From Nymphaea colorata (taxonomy: Eukaryota; Streptophyta; Magnoliopsida; Nymphaeales; Nymphaeaceae): a DNA stretch of 64,000 nt. Below, one piece after another: positions 48,970-61,466 of the stretch. The notes under the pieces are model-generated. The model was not told where the DNA came from. It did not search any database and was given only the letters and a program-made list of their open reading frames with translations. The DNA is taken from assembly GCF_008831285.2 (NCBI RefSeq), contig NC_045150.1, forward strand, positions 9,312,001 through 9,376,000, given 5' to 3'. Numbering within the stretch: the stretch's first letter is position 1; each line of letters begins with the position of its first letter. The translations under genes were made by a program, and so were the position numbers.

Positions 48970-49336
48970 GGCATATGCAGAGCTGCTATGAAGGTTTCAT
49001 GGACCAAACATTGTAGCATGTACTTTAGAAGTTAATTATGTGCATGCCATTTACAGATGCCATTAACAAACGCTCAAAGCAGAAATTTAAAGCTATGTCA
49101 CTTAGTGCAGGTGCCAGCGATACATCTCAAAAAATTTTGGTGTGGTGGTGCGATGATGATTATTATTATTAATTTTTTATTATTATTATATTCTTTTATG
49201 GTTTTACCTTCAAAGTTCAAAATATTTTTTTTTAAATATAACAAATTTAAGAATAGATAGTCAGCATAGTTCACTTTTAGTCATAAATGGACAAATGCAC
49301 TTGCACTTTTAGACATGCTCTCTTGCACTTTTAGAC
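48970..49336. other. Spacer between RNR1 fragments B and C
   Basis: About 48970-49080 matches 50350-50455 (shared gaaggtttcatggaccaaac-type sequence). The rest is AT-rich with a (TTA)n-like run near 49160. Nothing coding. Confidence 0.5.
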
Positions 49337-50233
49337 ATGCTCTCTTTAGGGTCTTAAACCCCATATAATAATAATCAGAATCTCTGTCGTATATGATTTC
49401 ACGGTAGCTGCATTCTGAAATAAGAATGAAATTCAGACAATCAGGAAACGAAGGCTGCAGTTGTTTCCATCGAAAATTAATTTAGAATAAGCAATTTTTT
49501 TTTGTTTCTACGACTAGAGAAAATCACATAAATATATATTCTCAACTCAAGTGAATCAGAATAAGAAAAAATTTACTCAAATAACAAAAGTCGCACGATG
49601 GGCCGAGACAGATTGAAGGAAACTAGGATATGACAACAGAAAAAAATAAGATAAAGGGACCTTCATAATTATCTCATAAACATCGTCTGCAACCAAAGAA
49701 GCCTTTTGCCCTCATCTCGAATTTACATGATTGTACATATCCTTGACCCTAAAACACACAAAAAAGAAAACGAGAAAAAAAAGAACACGAGCCTCCATGA
49801 ACAACCGAACAAACTCGTATCGATAAAAAAAACAAATGTATATAAGCATCTAGTTAATCTCACATTTCCGAAAATGACTTGTATGAAACAACAATCCTAC
49901 GCTCTAGCTTCACAGAAGAACAAGACAGAATCAGACAAACAAAAAAAATAAAATTTGAGAAAAATCCATAGAGTGATTGTACTATAAACCATAGAATGGG
50001 AATTACCAAGGCATAGTCAGGGTGGTTGGTGGTCATGGCAGCTGCCGTCTCAGCAACCATTGGTCGAGTTGGGTGGTGGTGACGTTGGTGTAGACTCCAG
50101 TGCAGACCTTCTGTTCGTCACGGACGGGATCGCAGTGCTTCTCGCTGAGGCCATAGCTAAGCTTCTTCAAGCTAGCAGTGATCTTATCAAAGTGAACAGC
50201 CTCCTTACGCCTGTCCCTCTTGATCATGTAGAT
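49337..50233 (-). pseudogene. RNR1 pseudogene fragment C (exons 1-3 and start of exon 4)
   Basis: Counterparts are exon 1 (50233-50007), exon 2 (49907-49864, 44 instead of 62 nt), exon 3 (49748-49661, full length) and the first part of exon 4 (49414 down to about 49337). The ATG is changed to ATC (complement gat at 50231-50233). A single-base deletion in exon 1 turns LDELAAE into LDQWLLR, out of frame, and exon 2 has an 18-nt deletion. The fragment stops inside exon 4. Intron sequences are still recognisable, so this is a DNA-level duplicate and not a processed copy. Confidence 0.9.
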
Positions 50234-53220
50234 TTTCGCCAATGGAGATCGGGGACGCTTCTTTCCAGAGTAATTCAGCCGAACACTTTGGAACTGCCAT
50301 GGAGAGAGAGATCAGCAGAGAAGGATAGATAAACATGAGGATGAGGAGGCGATGGCATATGTTGAGCTGCTATAAAGGTTTCATGGACCAAACACTGTAG
50401 CATATATTTTAGAAGTTAATTCTGTGCATGCCATTAACAGACGCTCGTAGCTGACCCAACCGACGTCTCCAGCAATTCTGGCGGCGATCCACTCCTCCGA
50501 TCGACAAATTCTTTGGGATCTTATTACGGGCAAGTGTCAGTCACTCAAACCGGCCTTTCCTGAATTTAGATCTCATAGTTTGAGCGAGATATGGAAATCA
50601 TGAGCGGAGCAGACGAGTCTAGGAAAAACTCAAGCGTCCTCTGGCTCCTTGTGTCCAACCGAAAGTTACATCGTTTGTGGAAGCTTTAGATCTGTGTAAT
50701 TTTGTCGCTTTCTATTAGCACTTTGATCGTAATTGTATTGCGATAGAATTGGAATTGATTTGCTTGTCGAATTATCGTTTGAGAGCCCAAATTCTCAATC
50801 CTACGACTCAAATTCATCACCTATCGCTGACAGAGGGAATTCGGCGTGTCTCTGTAATTCCGATCATAAGAGGCGAATCTGATGACTGATTGTGTTCCTG
50901 TACATGTCGTCACATCCCATGGAATTCACCCGAGCAAACTGAGACAACTTGGTGCTGAATTGGAGAAGAAATTGAGGACGACGAAGGAGCTATCAGAATC
51001 CAGAAAGCGGCAGCAAGTTACCGCCTGTTCTTGGCGGTAAATTTTGTCAGCGTTGTCAAATCCGACCATTGCAGCTGTCGAGAAAGAGTTCAACAGAATT
51101 CTGGACATCTGTAGATCAATCCAGAGCAATTACCAAATTTATGGAGCCGATTAAGAGGAGCAAATGATTTTTGAAGTTCCGTCAGTGTTCGGACGTGTTT
51201 TGTAGCTGCCGACGGTGAATCACCATCTGTTTCCTCTTTTCTTTTCTAAGATTGATCTTTTATTCCTCTTTATATGAAATCTGGGACGATAAGCTCGTCT
51301 GAGACAAAGAACGACGAAACTCCTGTTGCTGTGAACCAGGGAACGATTGCGATTGAGATGAGGGCGATCCCTCGACGGCTTCCCCATTCTTTCAAAGATT
51401 GGGTCTTTCCTTACATTCAGTGAAACATTCAATCCTGTGTAATTATTGAAAAATTTATGCTCGAATTGTGATATCCAATGTTGTCTGTGAGGCAATTGCA
51501 GATTCAGGCTACCTGCACACGTGAAGGAGCATGAGGAGTCGGAGGCAGTGACTGAATGGGTGAGACCCAGTGCGTGCTGGCGCATATCCGGTGATTGCAT
51601 CCCCAATTCCACACAAAGATTGGGTTTTTCCACACTCTCACGACACAATCCAACATTGAACTTTACTATTACTCGGTATGTTGAATTGCGAGCTGACAGC
51701 AACTGTAATACATGCTGTGAGTGAGGAGGACTGAGACCAATGTGTCAGGTGATAGTAAACATGTGTTGAACCTTCACACGCCGGTTTCTGTGAACAAGAG
51801 AAGAACTGAAAGTCGACTGGAGCCCTGTTTCAGTAGCAGTCTGTTGCTTAATCGACTTAATTGAAGGAGACAACCTGCAGTGGACCAATTGATCTCGGGT
51901 GTAGCAGGGAACAGTCACTGATCGCTGGTGACTGTCTGGCCAAAGTTCCCCAATCTCTGTTGCAGAATTGGAAAAGTCGATAACCTGGTGACATGTTCTA
52001 CAACCGTGCTCATTTACATTCATTGCTGAGTTGAATAGAAGTCTATTGATCTAGATTTGCCTGTGTCTATACTCTCGGCTTGGAGGACAATTTGCTGATT
52101 ACTGTCGAGGATTGCAGCGGCTGAGACTTGCTGTGCAGTCTGTCAACTGCATAGCTGCTGAAGCTGACACTCTTGCGGTAGCAGACTTGCAGAGGTCCAC
52201 GAGAGCTGATTCTACCTCTCTTGGACTTCTTATTATCGCAAGAGGAGTCGCCGGGCGAGGACCTGGTAGGTGAGCTCTTAAACCCCTATAGCAAGCAGGG
52301 TATCGGGGTGGTTATGGCTGCGGCCGAAGAGACCGACTCGCTGAAGGCTTCTAGAGCTGGAGGTCTAGTCCCTTCTCTCAACCCTTGACGAGGGGCAGGG
52401 TGTGGCGTGGTTTGGCCGCTTAAAGATTGCATGGAATGGTTTTATCGATGGTTTGATGCTTGATACGAACGTGGTTTGCTGAGTGAGATGAGCGTAATAT
52501 GTATCGAAGACAAGCAACTAAATCTTTAGAGTGATAGTCATGGCTACGTATTTCTCTAGTTCTAGTAGTCAAAGTGATGTTATGCTTACCTTTATATTTG
52601 AACGTTGGTAGTTATAAATGCTTCCTAGACTCGGCCCTTTCAGGGGACCAGGGCACATGATGTATATGAACTATTCAATAGCCGGTACATATACAAACAA
52701 CTTGCCATGCCACCCTTTGATGCTATTCGATTGCATATTAAAATCTTTGATGCCTTATTGATCCTCACTAGTCCCAATTTTTCTCATTGGGTGCTATGCC
52801 ATCATATACATATATCATACATGTGAAAAGTACATTTTGTAGAAGAAGAAGATAGCACAAGAATCAAAGAAATGGCTTATGTGTCTTATATGTAAAGACT
52901 GAGACATTTCTTAAACAATTTGCACAATAAGCAAAAGTATATTAATGTATGAGAAACAATTTATATGGTTATGAATGCTCAGGTTTTATAATTTATCAGT
53001 TTTCCTAATGTTTGACTATGGCCCGGCTTGGGATGGTTTTGGAAGCAAAATGAAAAGTTGGTCAAATGCAAAAAAAGTCAATGGGAAAGAACACTCTATT
53101 TTGGACTGACAGGTGTCATGAGGATATACTCATAGAGTGAATCAATGGAGAAGATTACATTAATGTCTCTAGGCAGTTGAAGCTATAGTAGCTGAAGCTC
53201 AAAGGAATCACAATGTGGTG
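50234..53220. other. Anonymous region, probably transposon-derived
   Basis: The first about 220 bp are the former RNR1 5' flank plus the segment shared with fragment B. The rest, to about 52450, has near-balanced base composition unlike the AT-rich surroundings. It has frequent gaccgac/tgcggcc words but no conserved domain in any frame; the 160-codon minus frame at 51220-51702 looks random. From 52500 on it is AT-rich with nothing recognisable. Confidence 0.35.
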
Positions 53221-53470
53221 GCAAGCACTGTAATAGGAAAGGAATCATTGGAATGTGGAGGGGAACTTTCTGGAGGCCAACAACTCTTGCAAGAGCAAGC
53301 CGGACCATATTTCTTGTAAGCCGCAATAGATTGTTTGCCATTGACACGTTGAAGAAACATGAGATTCCTTTGCCGAATAGGTGTTTTCTCTGCAAAAGGC
53401 TGAGGAGAGTAATCAGCACAAATTTTGTTGACCGTGATGTTGCTAAGCATATATGGAAGTTGATAAGTTT
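53221..53470 (+). pseudogene. LINE remnant (zf-RVT region)
   Basis: A short plus-strand frame reads VSRNRLFAIDTLKKHEI, then PNRCFLCKRL, then in a shifted frame DRDVAKHIWKLI. This is the zinc-binding region found at the end of plant LINE reverse transcriptases. No other LINE domains are directly attached. Confidence 0.65.
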
Positions 53471-53530
53471 AGCAGGAAAGGAATGTTATCTAATTTTGGC
53501 TGTTCCAGTGACATTTATCTTCATTGTAAG

Positions 53531-54070
53531 ATGCAGTTAATTAAATTTTATTATAAACAATTCTATGAAGGTGAAGCATATGAGTACGTATGTCCAATAA
53601 AAAACTATATTTGTGATCTTTATAATGAGTACAAGACTGTTTATGCATCAAAGATGCCTTCTACTAGTTATATTACTAATATTAGAATAACGATATGTTT
53701 AACTTCACTTCATCATTCAAGTTTTTTTTTTTCTCATAAAAAGCCTATAACCAGTGTATTAGATGATTTTCTTGAAGAATCTTCATAAAGTCAGCATATG
53801 AAATCAGATTTAAAGTTGTATTTGAAGGAACCTATTTATCAAAGAAAAATCCAATGGATATTTTGATATGGTGGAAGCTAATGCATCAAAATACCATGTA
53901 TTATCTAAAATGAGGTATAATATTTTGGCAATTCATGTATCAACCATCACATCAGTGTCAACATCCAATATAGGAGGGCACATTCTAATTGATATAAAAT
54001 TCTATTGGGTGTAAAGATCGGAAAAGCTTTGATATGTGCACAAGATTGGTTGCACTGTCAAAGTGAAGGT
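53531..54070 (+). pseudogene. hAT transposase remnant (C-terminal region)
   Basis: Pieces of a hAT-family transposase in three frames: MQLIKFYYKQFYEGEAYEY and YNEYKTVY (near 53531-53645), DLKLYLKEPIY (near 53810), MDILIWWKL (near 53853), KYHVLSKMRYNILAIHVST (near 53890-53945) and KALICAQDWLHC (near 54025-54060). The order matches the family's C-terminal dimerisation region, which normally reads like FDIL.WWK...YP.LS.MARDILAIP.ST and ends in an Asp-Trp motif. Frameshifts and stops make it non-functional. Confidence 0.8.
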
Positions 54071-54227
54071 AATAAGCTATACTCACATTTTAAAATTATT
54101 AAACATAGTTTTTTTTATGCTCATTTACATGTCACACACCTTTGTCAGAAAATGTTGCACTAGTTACAACGATGTACACTGAAGCTGATGGATAATCTGG
54201 AAGTATGGTACTTTTCCATGTTCATTA

Positions 54228-54520
54228 GCATTCCGTAGACATCCGTGATTCCCATGTTTAAGACTCACACACATAACCTCTTGAACATCCCTTCCGCTTC
54301 AATTGAATTAAAATATTGTTATTTTCCAAGGAACCGGTAATTGTTTTTTCAAGGAATCAAATGCTTTACTTATTTTCTTAAACGTAAAATATAAGTTGTG
54401 CAACTTCAAGGCAACAGTTTCTTTTTTAGGTATGCTTATTTTGCAATTAGGTGCTGGACTCGATTTCAACCTGTTTGTTGACCTTAAACCTGAATAAAGA
54501 TTAGATTCGGCTCCATTAAA
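54228..54520. repeat. Diverged copy of the RNR1-VHA-E intergenic block (27836-28095)
   Basis: Starts ccgtagacatccgtgattcc and matches 27836 onward in order and orientation (gtttcaattgaatta-like and caattaggtgctsgactcga segments), with small insertions. It lies directly before the broken GDSL copy, with no trace of VHA-E between. Confidence 0.8.
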
Positions 54521-54524
54521 CATG

Positions 54525-55365
54525 TAGTAAACCTGCGTCTCATATGACCTCTTCCCAGCAAGAGTGAAGAGGTGGAAGGGAGCAAAAAGGTGGTGGTTCG
54601 CACATGGTAGGCGGGTTGGGCAACGGTCTGTTATCATTCCACTGCCGAGAGCGGGAGATGTACGCTGCTCTGTGAAACCAGCCTCACGCGGTCCCCTCCA
54701 CTCTAAGTAACATCATGCCCATCCCTTCGACCGGGGGCGCTGAAACAACTCCTGGCTTGGAGAACAGGGCAGTCCGTCAAATGCATCTTCAACCTCGTCG
54801 AACCTGACCAGCATGGGGTCCCACCAACTCGTGTGCCCTCACTCGAGTTACAACCGTGCGTGACCACGGTCGGCGGACTACAGGCCCTGGCCACAAGTTT
54901 ATATGTTATTTCTTTTTCTTACAAACTTTCGATACAGGACTAAAGTTGGCCCTCTCACCCTATCAGTTTTTTTATTTATAGGGAAAAAACGAGTCCCTGA
55001 ACCATCTGCTTTGAGGTATTATGTTAGATTGGCATGGTCGTAACTTGTTTGTTAGGGTTGAAGTATGGAACAAGGGCGTGTTGTGGGCATGGCGGCGACC
55101 CCCTATAATTTCGATCCAAGAGTTTTCTGTGGAAATACAAAGGTCATCAATGGCAGCACGGTGACGGCATCCGCCTGTTCCGATCCTCAGAACTATGTCA
55201 GTTGGGATGGGATTCACTTCTCGGAAGCAGCAAACGAGGCCATAGCCTATGCAATCCTTAGTGGCGATTACTTCTCTCCTTCCTTCCCCATTGGGAAGCT
55301 CTGTGATCTGCAACCCATGGGCTGATCTAGTTTCAGAAAAGAATCGGATGACGAAAAGACATGAT
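54525..55365 (+). pseudogene. GDSL esterase pseudogene fragment (intron 4 and exon 5)
   Basis: Positions 54533-55055 parallel GDSL intron 4 with gaps, for example gcaaaaaggtggtggttc at 54580 against 39582. Positions 55056-55325 parallel exon 5 including the acceptor and stop. One extra C (gcgaccccctat against gcgacccctat) shifts the frame right after GHGGDP and gives an immediate stop, so the DGIH block cannot be read in phase from the exon start. Exons 1-4 are absent. Confidence 0.9.
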
Positions 55366-55949
55366 GTGTATTGGTTCTTTTTACCAGGAGAAACGCTCTA
55401 TATGTTATTACTTGCGATCTTTTCAGGAATCGGATGCTCAAGATGGTTGAGCAGCTGACGTCTGCACCTTATACCAAAAGTGCAATACTGTCCACATGAA
55501 CTCATAAATGGAGTGAAGAACTTTCTGAAAACGTCACTAGCCATTGAGATTCCGTTAACGAATCCATTTTTCATTTGTTTATTGAAGCACTATTAGCCTA
55601 TGTTTGCCTTTAGGCGTGTAAACTAAGTAGAGATGCAAATGGCTCCGATTTCGAATAGCTTGGTCATTGGTAGCTGGTTCTGGATCAGATCATGTAACGG
55701 GTCAGGTTGGGAGAGCTCAACTCATTCAAATGAGTCGATTTCAAGCTAAAATTCAAGATTCACCAAGTAAAAGAACTGAGTTTGAAGCGGTATATAGCAC
55801 TGTAGCTTGCATAAGCTTGGCTAGGCTTTGCAAAAAAGTTAAGAAGAAATATGGTACTTTTCGCATTCAAATCACAATCATTCATTTGAGGCAACGAGCG
55901 TACGTATGGCTTTTACGCGAAGGCCTCCTGTTTCAGGACTTTCCGTTGG
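55366..55949. other. Spacer, no gene seen
   Basis: The sequence leaves GDSL homology at about 55366 and continues without a recognisable feature to the LINE remnant. A frame at 55667-55954 has no known domain. Confidence 0.4.
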
Positions 55950-56850
55950 ATTGAGGACTTTCGGCCCATTGCCCTTTGCAATAGCCTTTACAAGGTGATT
56001 GTTAGAGTTATGGTTGAATGCATGAAAAAGATCCTGCCTCTAGATTGATTGGGAACTCAAGGGGCCTTTATTAAGTCTAGGGTGATCCACAATCAGATTG
56101 TTAGGACAATGAGCTGGTCCATCTATTTGACAATAGGAAAGAGGCAGTAACTTGTCTCCTTCTTTATCTTAGATTTCACCCATCATGGGTGCAAAAGCTT
56201 ATGGTTTGTGTCTCCAATGTCTCCTATGGCTATGAAGTGATGATTAATGGAGAGGTAGGAAGAAATTTCACTCCTAAGAGCGGTGTTAGGCAAGGCGACC
56301 CAATGTCCCCCTACCTATTCATCCTAGTAATGAAAATTGTAGCTAGGAGCTTTAAGGGGCAAATAATGAGGAGGGCCATTTGCCTCCCCTCCTTAGTTAG
56401 AGCCATATCAATGTCCACTGCCTAATGCTTGCAGATGATCTCTTGCTGTTTAGTGTAGCTTCAGTCAAATCGTACTAGATCAAGAGAATCCTCAACCAGT
56501 TAGAGAGAGTGAGTTTCATAATTAATACTCCAAATCCTCTCTGTTTACCTTTAATGCTAGCGCTTATCTACAGCAAAGACTGGGCAACGTTAGTGGCTGA
56601 CAGGAGGTTAAGCTGCCCTTGGGATATCGGGGAGTTCTTCTTTTTACCAGGAACTTAAATGTGGAGCAATGCGCGGGGCTGATTGCTAAATTTGAAAAGA
56701 AGATGTCTCTTTGGAAATCCCAACTCCTATCTTATGCAATCCTTCTCTCTCCCACGTGGTGTAGTAAAGAAGCATGAAAGATGCATGACCGGTTTCCTTT
56801 GGCCTGCCACCAACTTCACTGTAGAATGGAGTCCACGAGATTTCGAGAAA
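55950..56850 (+). pseudogene. LINE reverse transcriptase remnant
   Basis: Frames carry reverse transcriptase blocks in order: FRPIALCNSLYKVIV (about 55958), GTQGAFIKSRVIHNQIV, INGEVGRNFTPKSGVRQGDP and MSPYLFIL (about 56240-56325), LMLADDLLLF (about 56427, the catalytic DD box, in a shifted frame) and LPLGYRGVLLF-like sequence near 56615. A stop in ILPLD* near 56047 and several frameshifts inactivate it. It is a non-LTR retrotransposon of the usual plant LINE type. Confidence 0.85.
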
Positions 56851-59800
56851 CCTGCACTATGATGTTATGCTTAAGTGAATGATGTTCGTGATGACGATCT
56901 AAAACATTGTAGTTTCAAGCCGAGCATAAGGTCTTGGTTGTAGAAAACCATCAAGGACTTTCTAGATCTGTAAAATATTGAACAACTCACCCTGCATGAA
57001 CCTTTGATCCCCTTGCACACAGAATATAGAATTTTGAAAAAATAGCTTCAATTAGGATATGCTCTTCACGGTGCATGGTTCCACTTCTGTTCTTTTAAAT
57101 ATTGCAAACGTGCAAAGTCACGAAGAGAACGCTCTCAGATGTTGCTCCTTGGGTTGAACCCATGTTATCAGTGAAACATATGACATGAAAAATTTAGGAC
57201 TTCCACTTTTTAGAGAATATTGCTCAGTGGTATTAATCCTTTGAAGATAATGTAAATATAATTAAGCACCATGATTTCTATGACTTGCACTTAGAGGTGG
57301 TTTATGTTGATAGACCATATTGGAAATAATTGCCATGTTTATGTTGATCTTCACTCAAATAAATATCATATTACCGAAACGAAAATCCTTGTCAACAAGG
57401 TGAAGCAGCTGACGATTCAATTCGACGCCTCATCCTCTTCCAGTCGGTGGCTCACTAGCTCCGATATGAGGATCGTACATGCCACCATTTGTAGAGGAGT
57501 AGCGTCAACATGAACCAAACTAGCGAGCGAGCTCTCACCAGTCCTTCGGCCCAACGAGCTATGCTACGGCCTTTAGGACTAATAAATATAGTACTGAATG
57601 GGGTGTATGTGCTATTTATGGACCCACAGCAGCCCTTGATCATGTTTCTATCCGGACTAGCTATGTCATATGACTACTAATATAGCTGACTATTGTTTCA
57701 AATGTTAATTCACACTCTCACACACACAAAGAGAGAGAGAGAGAGAACACCTACTCATATCATTTCAAATTCATCCTTGATTTAGAAGCAATTAACGACA
57801 CATCCACTGTTCCTTCTTTATTGTAAATGATAAATCCAGTTCTATCAATTGCATGTTTAAGGGATATTCATAGTTTAGTTTGTTGAACTAACGCAAGGGA
57901 CAGCTTACCAGAGTTGAGTACCCATTAGAAAATGAGTTTCTAGATGTAGATTGATTTCTTCTAATTGACTTTATTGAAAGAAAGGTAATTATAATCTATT
58001 GAAAATTTTAGCTTCCCTCAACAACCGGTTTGAAAAAATTGAGTACATGGGCCGATGCATGTGTGAATATAAAACTTAAGCCAGCGGTGGATTCATTGGT
58101 CGAGTTGTAAGTTAGGATTATACCTGATGAATGAATAAAATAAAACCATGTCTCTTTAATTTATTACCAGAATCGCATGAGAAATTATTCTTCAAGCATA
58201 TTTTTAGCAAACATAAAGTGGGGACCTTTTGATCGAGATGAACGAATTAAGAACAGCAGTCAAGTTAAAATCTGGTTGTAAGAGTAATTCCTACTGGAGC
58301 TTGTTAGTATCTTTCCTGCTCCGCTCAACCTGCTTTCTTGCTGAGCAACCCTTGGAGCTACAACATCTGTAATAACCTCTGTGATTCCAAAAACCAAGTC
58401 TGATCAGTACCTGTTGGTTTTACTTATATAGTCCTTGTGAATCATCTTTTGTAGTTCTTTACAAGTCACCATTGGCATCGTACAGTTTTCCCACTTCTCA
58501 TAAACATATAAGCACAATTAAAAGATAATCATGTAAAACAAACAAAACAGACAAAACGTCTCCCAAAAGTCCACTGAATGAAACTCAAAAAATTAAACCT
58601 GTCAAGGAAGTCAAGTTTAAGAGCGTGAAAAGTTCAACACCGAGAGGGTGGCTTTGTTTTCAAATTTTTAATTATACCACATATTTCAAAAATTAAATTT
58701 TATATTGAAATGATCAATTTCATATAATAATCAGGTTTTACCTGCTTCTATAATATATGCCTTCAATGTTCACCATGATTTTCACAAAATAAGACGGACC
58801 CCTTGGTTTCTTGAGAAGCAACTGTAATGGAATAGAAACCTAAAATTGAAATGAAGGCAATGCCCGGTGCTATGAAGAGGGCCAATACTTTTGTGGTTGT
58901 ACTTCTTTGTTTCCTTTTCTTTCTTGATGTGCAACTTAGACCACCAAATATTTTGAATATATCATATTTTATCAGCTTCAGTGATTAAAAAAAAAAAGAA
59001 ATCTAGTTTTTCTCTCCTAGCTAGGTTCTTGCTTGAAAACTCATGAGTAATTTTAGTGGATAAAAAACAAGAAAGGAAAGAAGATCACTATGAATACTGT
59101 TTTCTTTTACTGGTCATTTTCTCTTCAGTTTTCTACTTTAGTGTAGATTTTTAATTATTGCACCCGTCCTTTATTTTGAAACTTGCAATTGCAAATGATA
59201 CCTCGGATATGGAGATCCTTTGATGGGTTTTCGGCCAAATTTCCTCCATACCCATAGATCTGAAAGGACATCTTCTCCACTTGGTCTGTTACTGGCTGCT
59301 GCAGGGAATTATGAACACAAAAGCTTAGGAAATGCATTTATAAACAAGCACGACTTTAACTTTTGTGCTTGTTGAAATTCCTTGATGCTTTATACACTAG
59401 TATAGATGTTGATTTGCAACCATAACATGAGCCCTCCTCGGCATCATATTTACATTAAAATTTACTTATAGTTTAAAGAGACAGGCCTACTGTCTCAGAT
59501 TAGATACATGCAAAAGTATATTCTGGAGCCTGCATGCCGATCCATGTATTAGTTGCATTCAAGCTTACACATGTGAAGCACCTTGGTCAAAATTTTCCAT
59601 TTCCAGACCCAAATTACAGGTCTGCTTAGGTACCCAGCACTTTCACATCCTTTTTTCTATTTTTAACGCCATTTGTTTCTTGTGGACACAATCAAATGGA
59701 GTAAAATTGCCATTAGTTCAGGGCTCCTATATTACTTGTACCAAGTATTGTTCCTCACAACCCTGTCAATCTATGATGCCTATGCTATCTTATTTCTGCA

Positions 59801-60407
59801 GCTCATATCTTAGATATTGTATACATTGTTTTTTTTCATTAGGCAATCGGAATGGCGAATTGATGCCTTTGGTGCGGTATGATTAGTGGTTTAAATTTGG
59901 TCCAAATTAGGTTATATACCACAAAAATTAATAGATAAATATAAATTTATAACTGATCGTGTTGATGTTAAAACGAACTTCTTCATTGTTCTGATATCAT
60001 CCCAACGGGCCTTTAAGAACTTCATCACACTCAGTGCTTTGTTATATTAATCTTCAAAAAAGTGGAATGAAGAATGAGAAGAAATAATCAATTTGAAACT
60101 TTTTCTTTTATCCTTCTAGTCTGCAGTTTTTGCGTTTTGGTGTTAGGTATAAAACCAACAGACAATGAAATTAAAGCACATAAATGGAGACCCCAAGTGC
60201 TTTAATTCTGGCTGTCCAAACGCAAATTTAGGTAGTCTAAACTATATTAGTTGTTGAAGAGGCTTCTTCATGCAAACAATTTGACTTCATTTTGTATGTG
60301 ATAAATGCATATGCTTAAAAATATAGCTCGATTGAGTCAATTTGGATATTTGGTTTAGACATAATAAACCAAGTATATGGATTAAGACGCGAACCATCAC
60401 TTAATTT
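56851..60407. other. Long intergenic stretch, no gene recognised
   Basis: AT-rich and largely structureless. A CA/GA microsatellite lies at about 57718-57747. At 57590-57620 a plus-strand reading WGVCAIYGPT resembles the endonuclease region of LINEs but is too short to call. The small frames at 57304-57513, 59155-59337 and 59680-59886 lack any known domain. Confidence 0.4.
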
Positions 60408-61188
60408 GAGTGTTTAAAAACTCGCTTTGACTCCGCCCTCTAATGAGTCAACCCAGTAAGAAGACTTAGTTTTTGTCGAAATTCATTTTGACTCGCCATG
60501 GCTCGGCCATGACTCTTTTGGAACTCGGTTTGACTTGTCCAAAACTCACTCATTTGATTCAGTTAATCTAGTGATAAATTTGTATTTTTGTAAGACAAGG
60601 ACATTGGTTTAATAATTACTTAACTTTTGACATGAATCTTCTAACTTATGAAATATAGCAATTTATAATTATTGTTCATTTATTAAATTTACATGTTACA
60701 AATGAAAAGATAAAACTAATTTAGTTTGACTTCTTATATGGTGTATTTATTTCTAGTTTTAGGACATCGGACTTTTACTTTTGGATTTTTAGTTTTATAT
60801 GATATTAACATATATGTAGAATTTGCTAACCATTAGATAGCTGTAAATGTTGAATGTGGTAATCTTAGTGTTTGATTTTTATTGACTTGTTTTTCTTTGA
60901 TATATTGATTCATGCCACACAGTTTTCTTAGAAAAATGCAATTATAGATCTTGTTATCAATTTCTTGTTATCCAAAGAAATGATATAACTTAATTATTAC
61001 TTGATGGTATGAATTATACATGGATTCAAGTCATTGTACAATTTTTTATATTTAAATGACAAGCCATCTATTGTTTTTCTTTAAAACAATAGGTAACGAA
61101 AACTGGCCTGAGTCACCAAGTAAACCCACCGAGTCATGAGGCTAGAACGAACGAGTCGAGTCCCCAGTCACCGGGTTTTAAAACATTG
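60408..61188. mobile_element. hAT-type non-autonomous element, 781 bp
   Basis: The flanking octamers cttaattt (60400-60407) and cttaatat (61189-61196) match at 7 of 8. The ends gagtgtttaaaaactcg and (complement) caatgttttaaaacccg are imperfect inverted repeats. Both ends carry gactcg/gagtc-rich sequence and the interior is AT-rich and non-coding. Confidence 0.65.
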
Positions 61189-61227
61189 CTTAATATCAAA
61201 TCCAACTCACAACAAACTCCATTTTAA

Positions 61228-61466
61228 AAAGCTTGATTTCTTTTTTTTCGTTACTGTAAATTGGTGAACAGCAAGCTAATGAGCTACAATTACTTGACAG
61301 TTTCAAAAATGCAAGCCAAGTCTCGCAGTTTACTGTATATTCTCTATTTTAAACTATCTATAGTTTTTTCGTCCTTTACACACACAAAAAAAAAAGAGCA
61401 TTGTTAAAACATCATAAATTCACCAACCAGTGAGAATAACCAAAGATAATCGGCATACAAATACAT
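61228..61466. repeat. 3' flank shared with RNR1 fragment A
   Basis: Direct counterpart of 46745-46976, in the same orientation, about 14.5 kb away. Confidence 0.85.

Noticed and set aside
51220-51702. 160-codon minus-strand frame
   Set aside because: No recognisable domain, and a composition like a random translation; it lies in anonymous transposon-like DNA.
57455-57643. LINE endonuclease-like WGVCAIYGPT
   Set aside because: Only about ten residues fit, the frame is open for a short distance, and its position downstream of the reverse transcriptase is wrong for one element.
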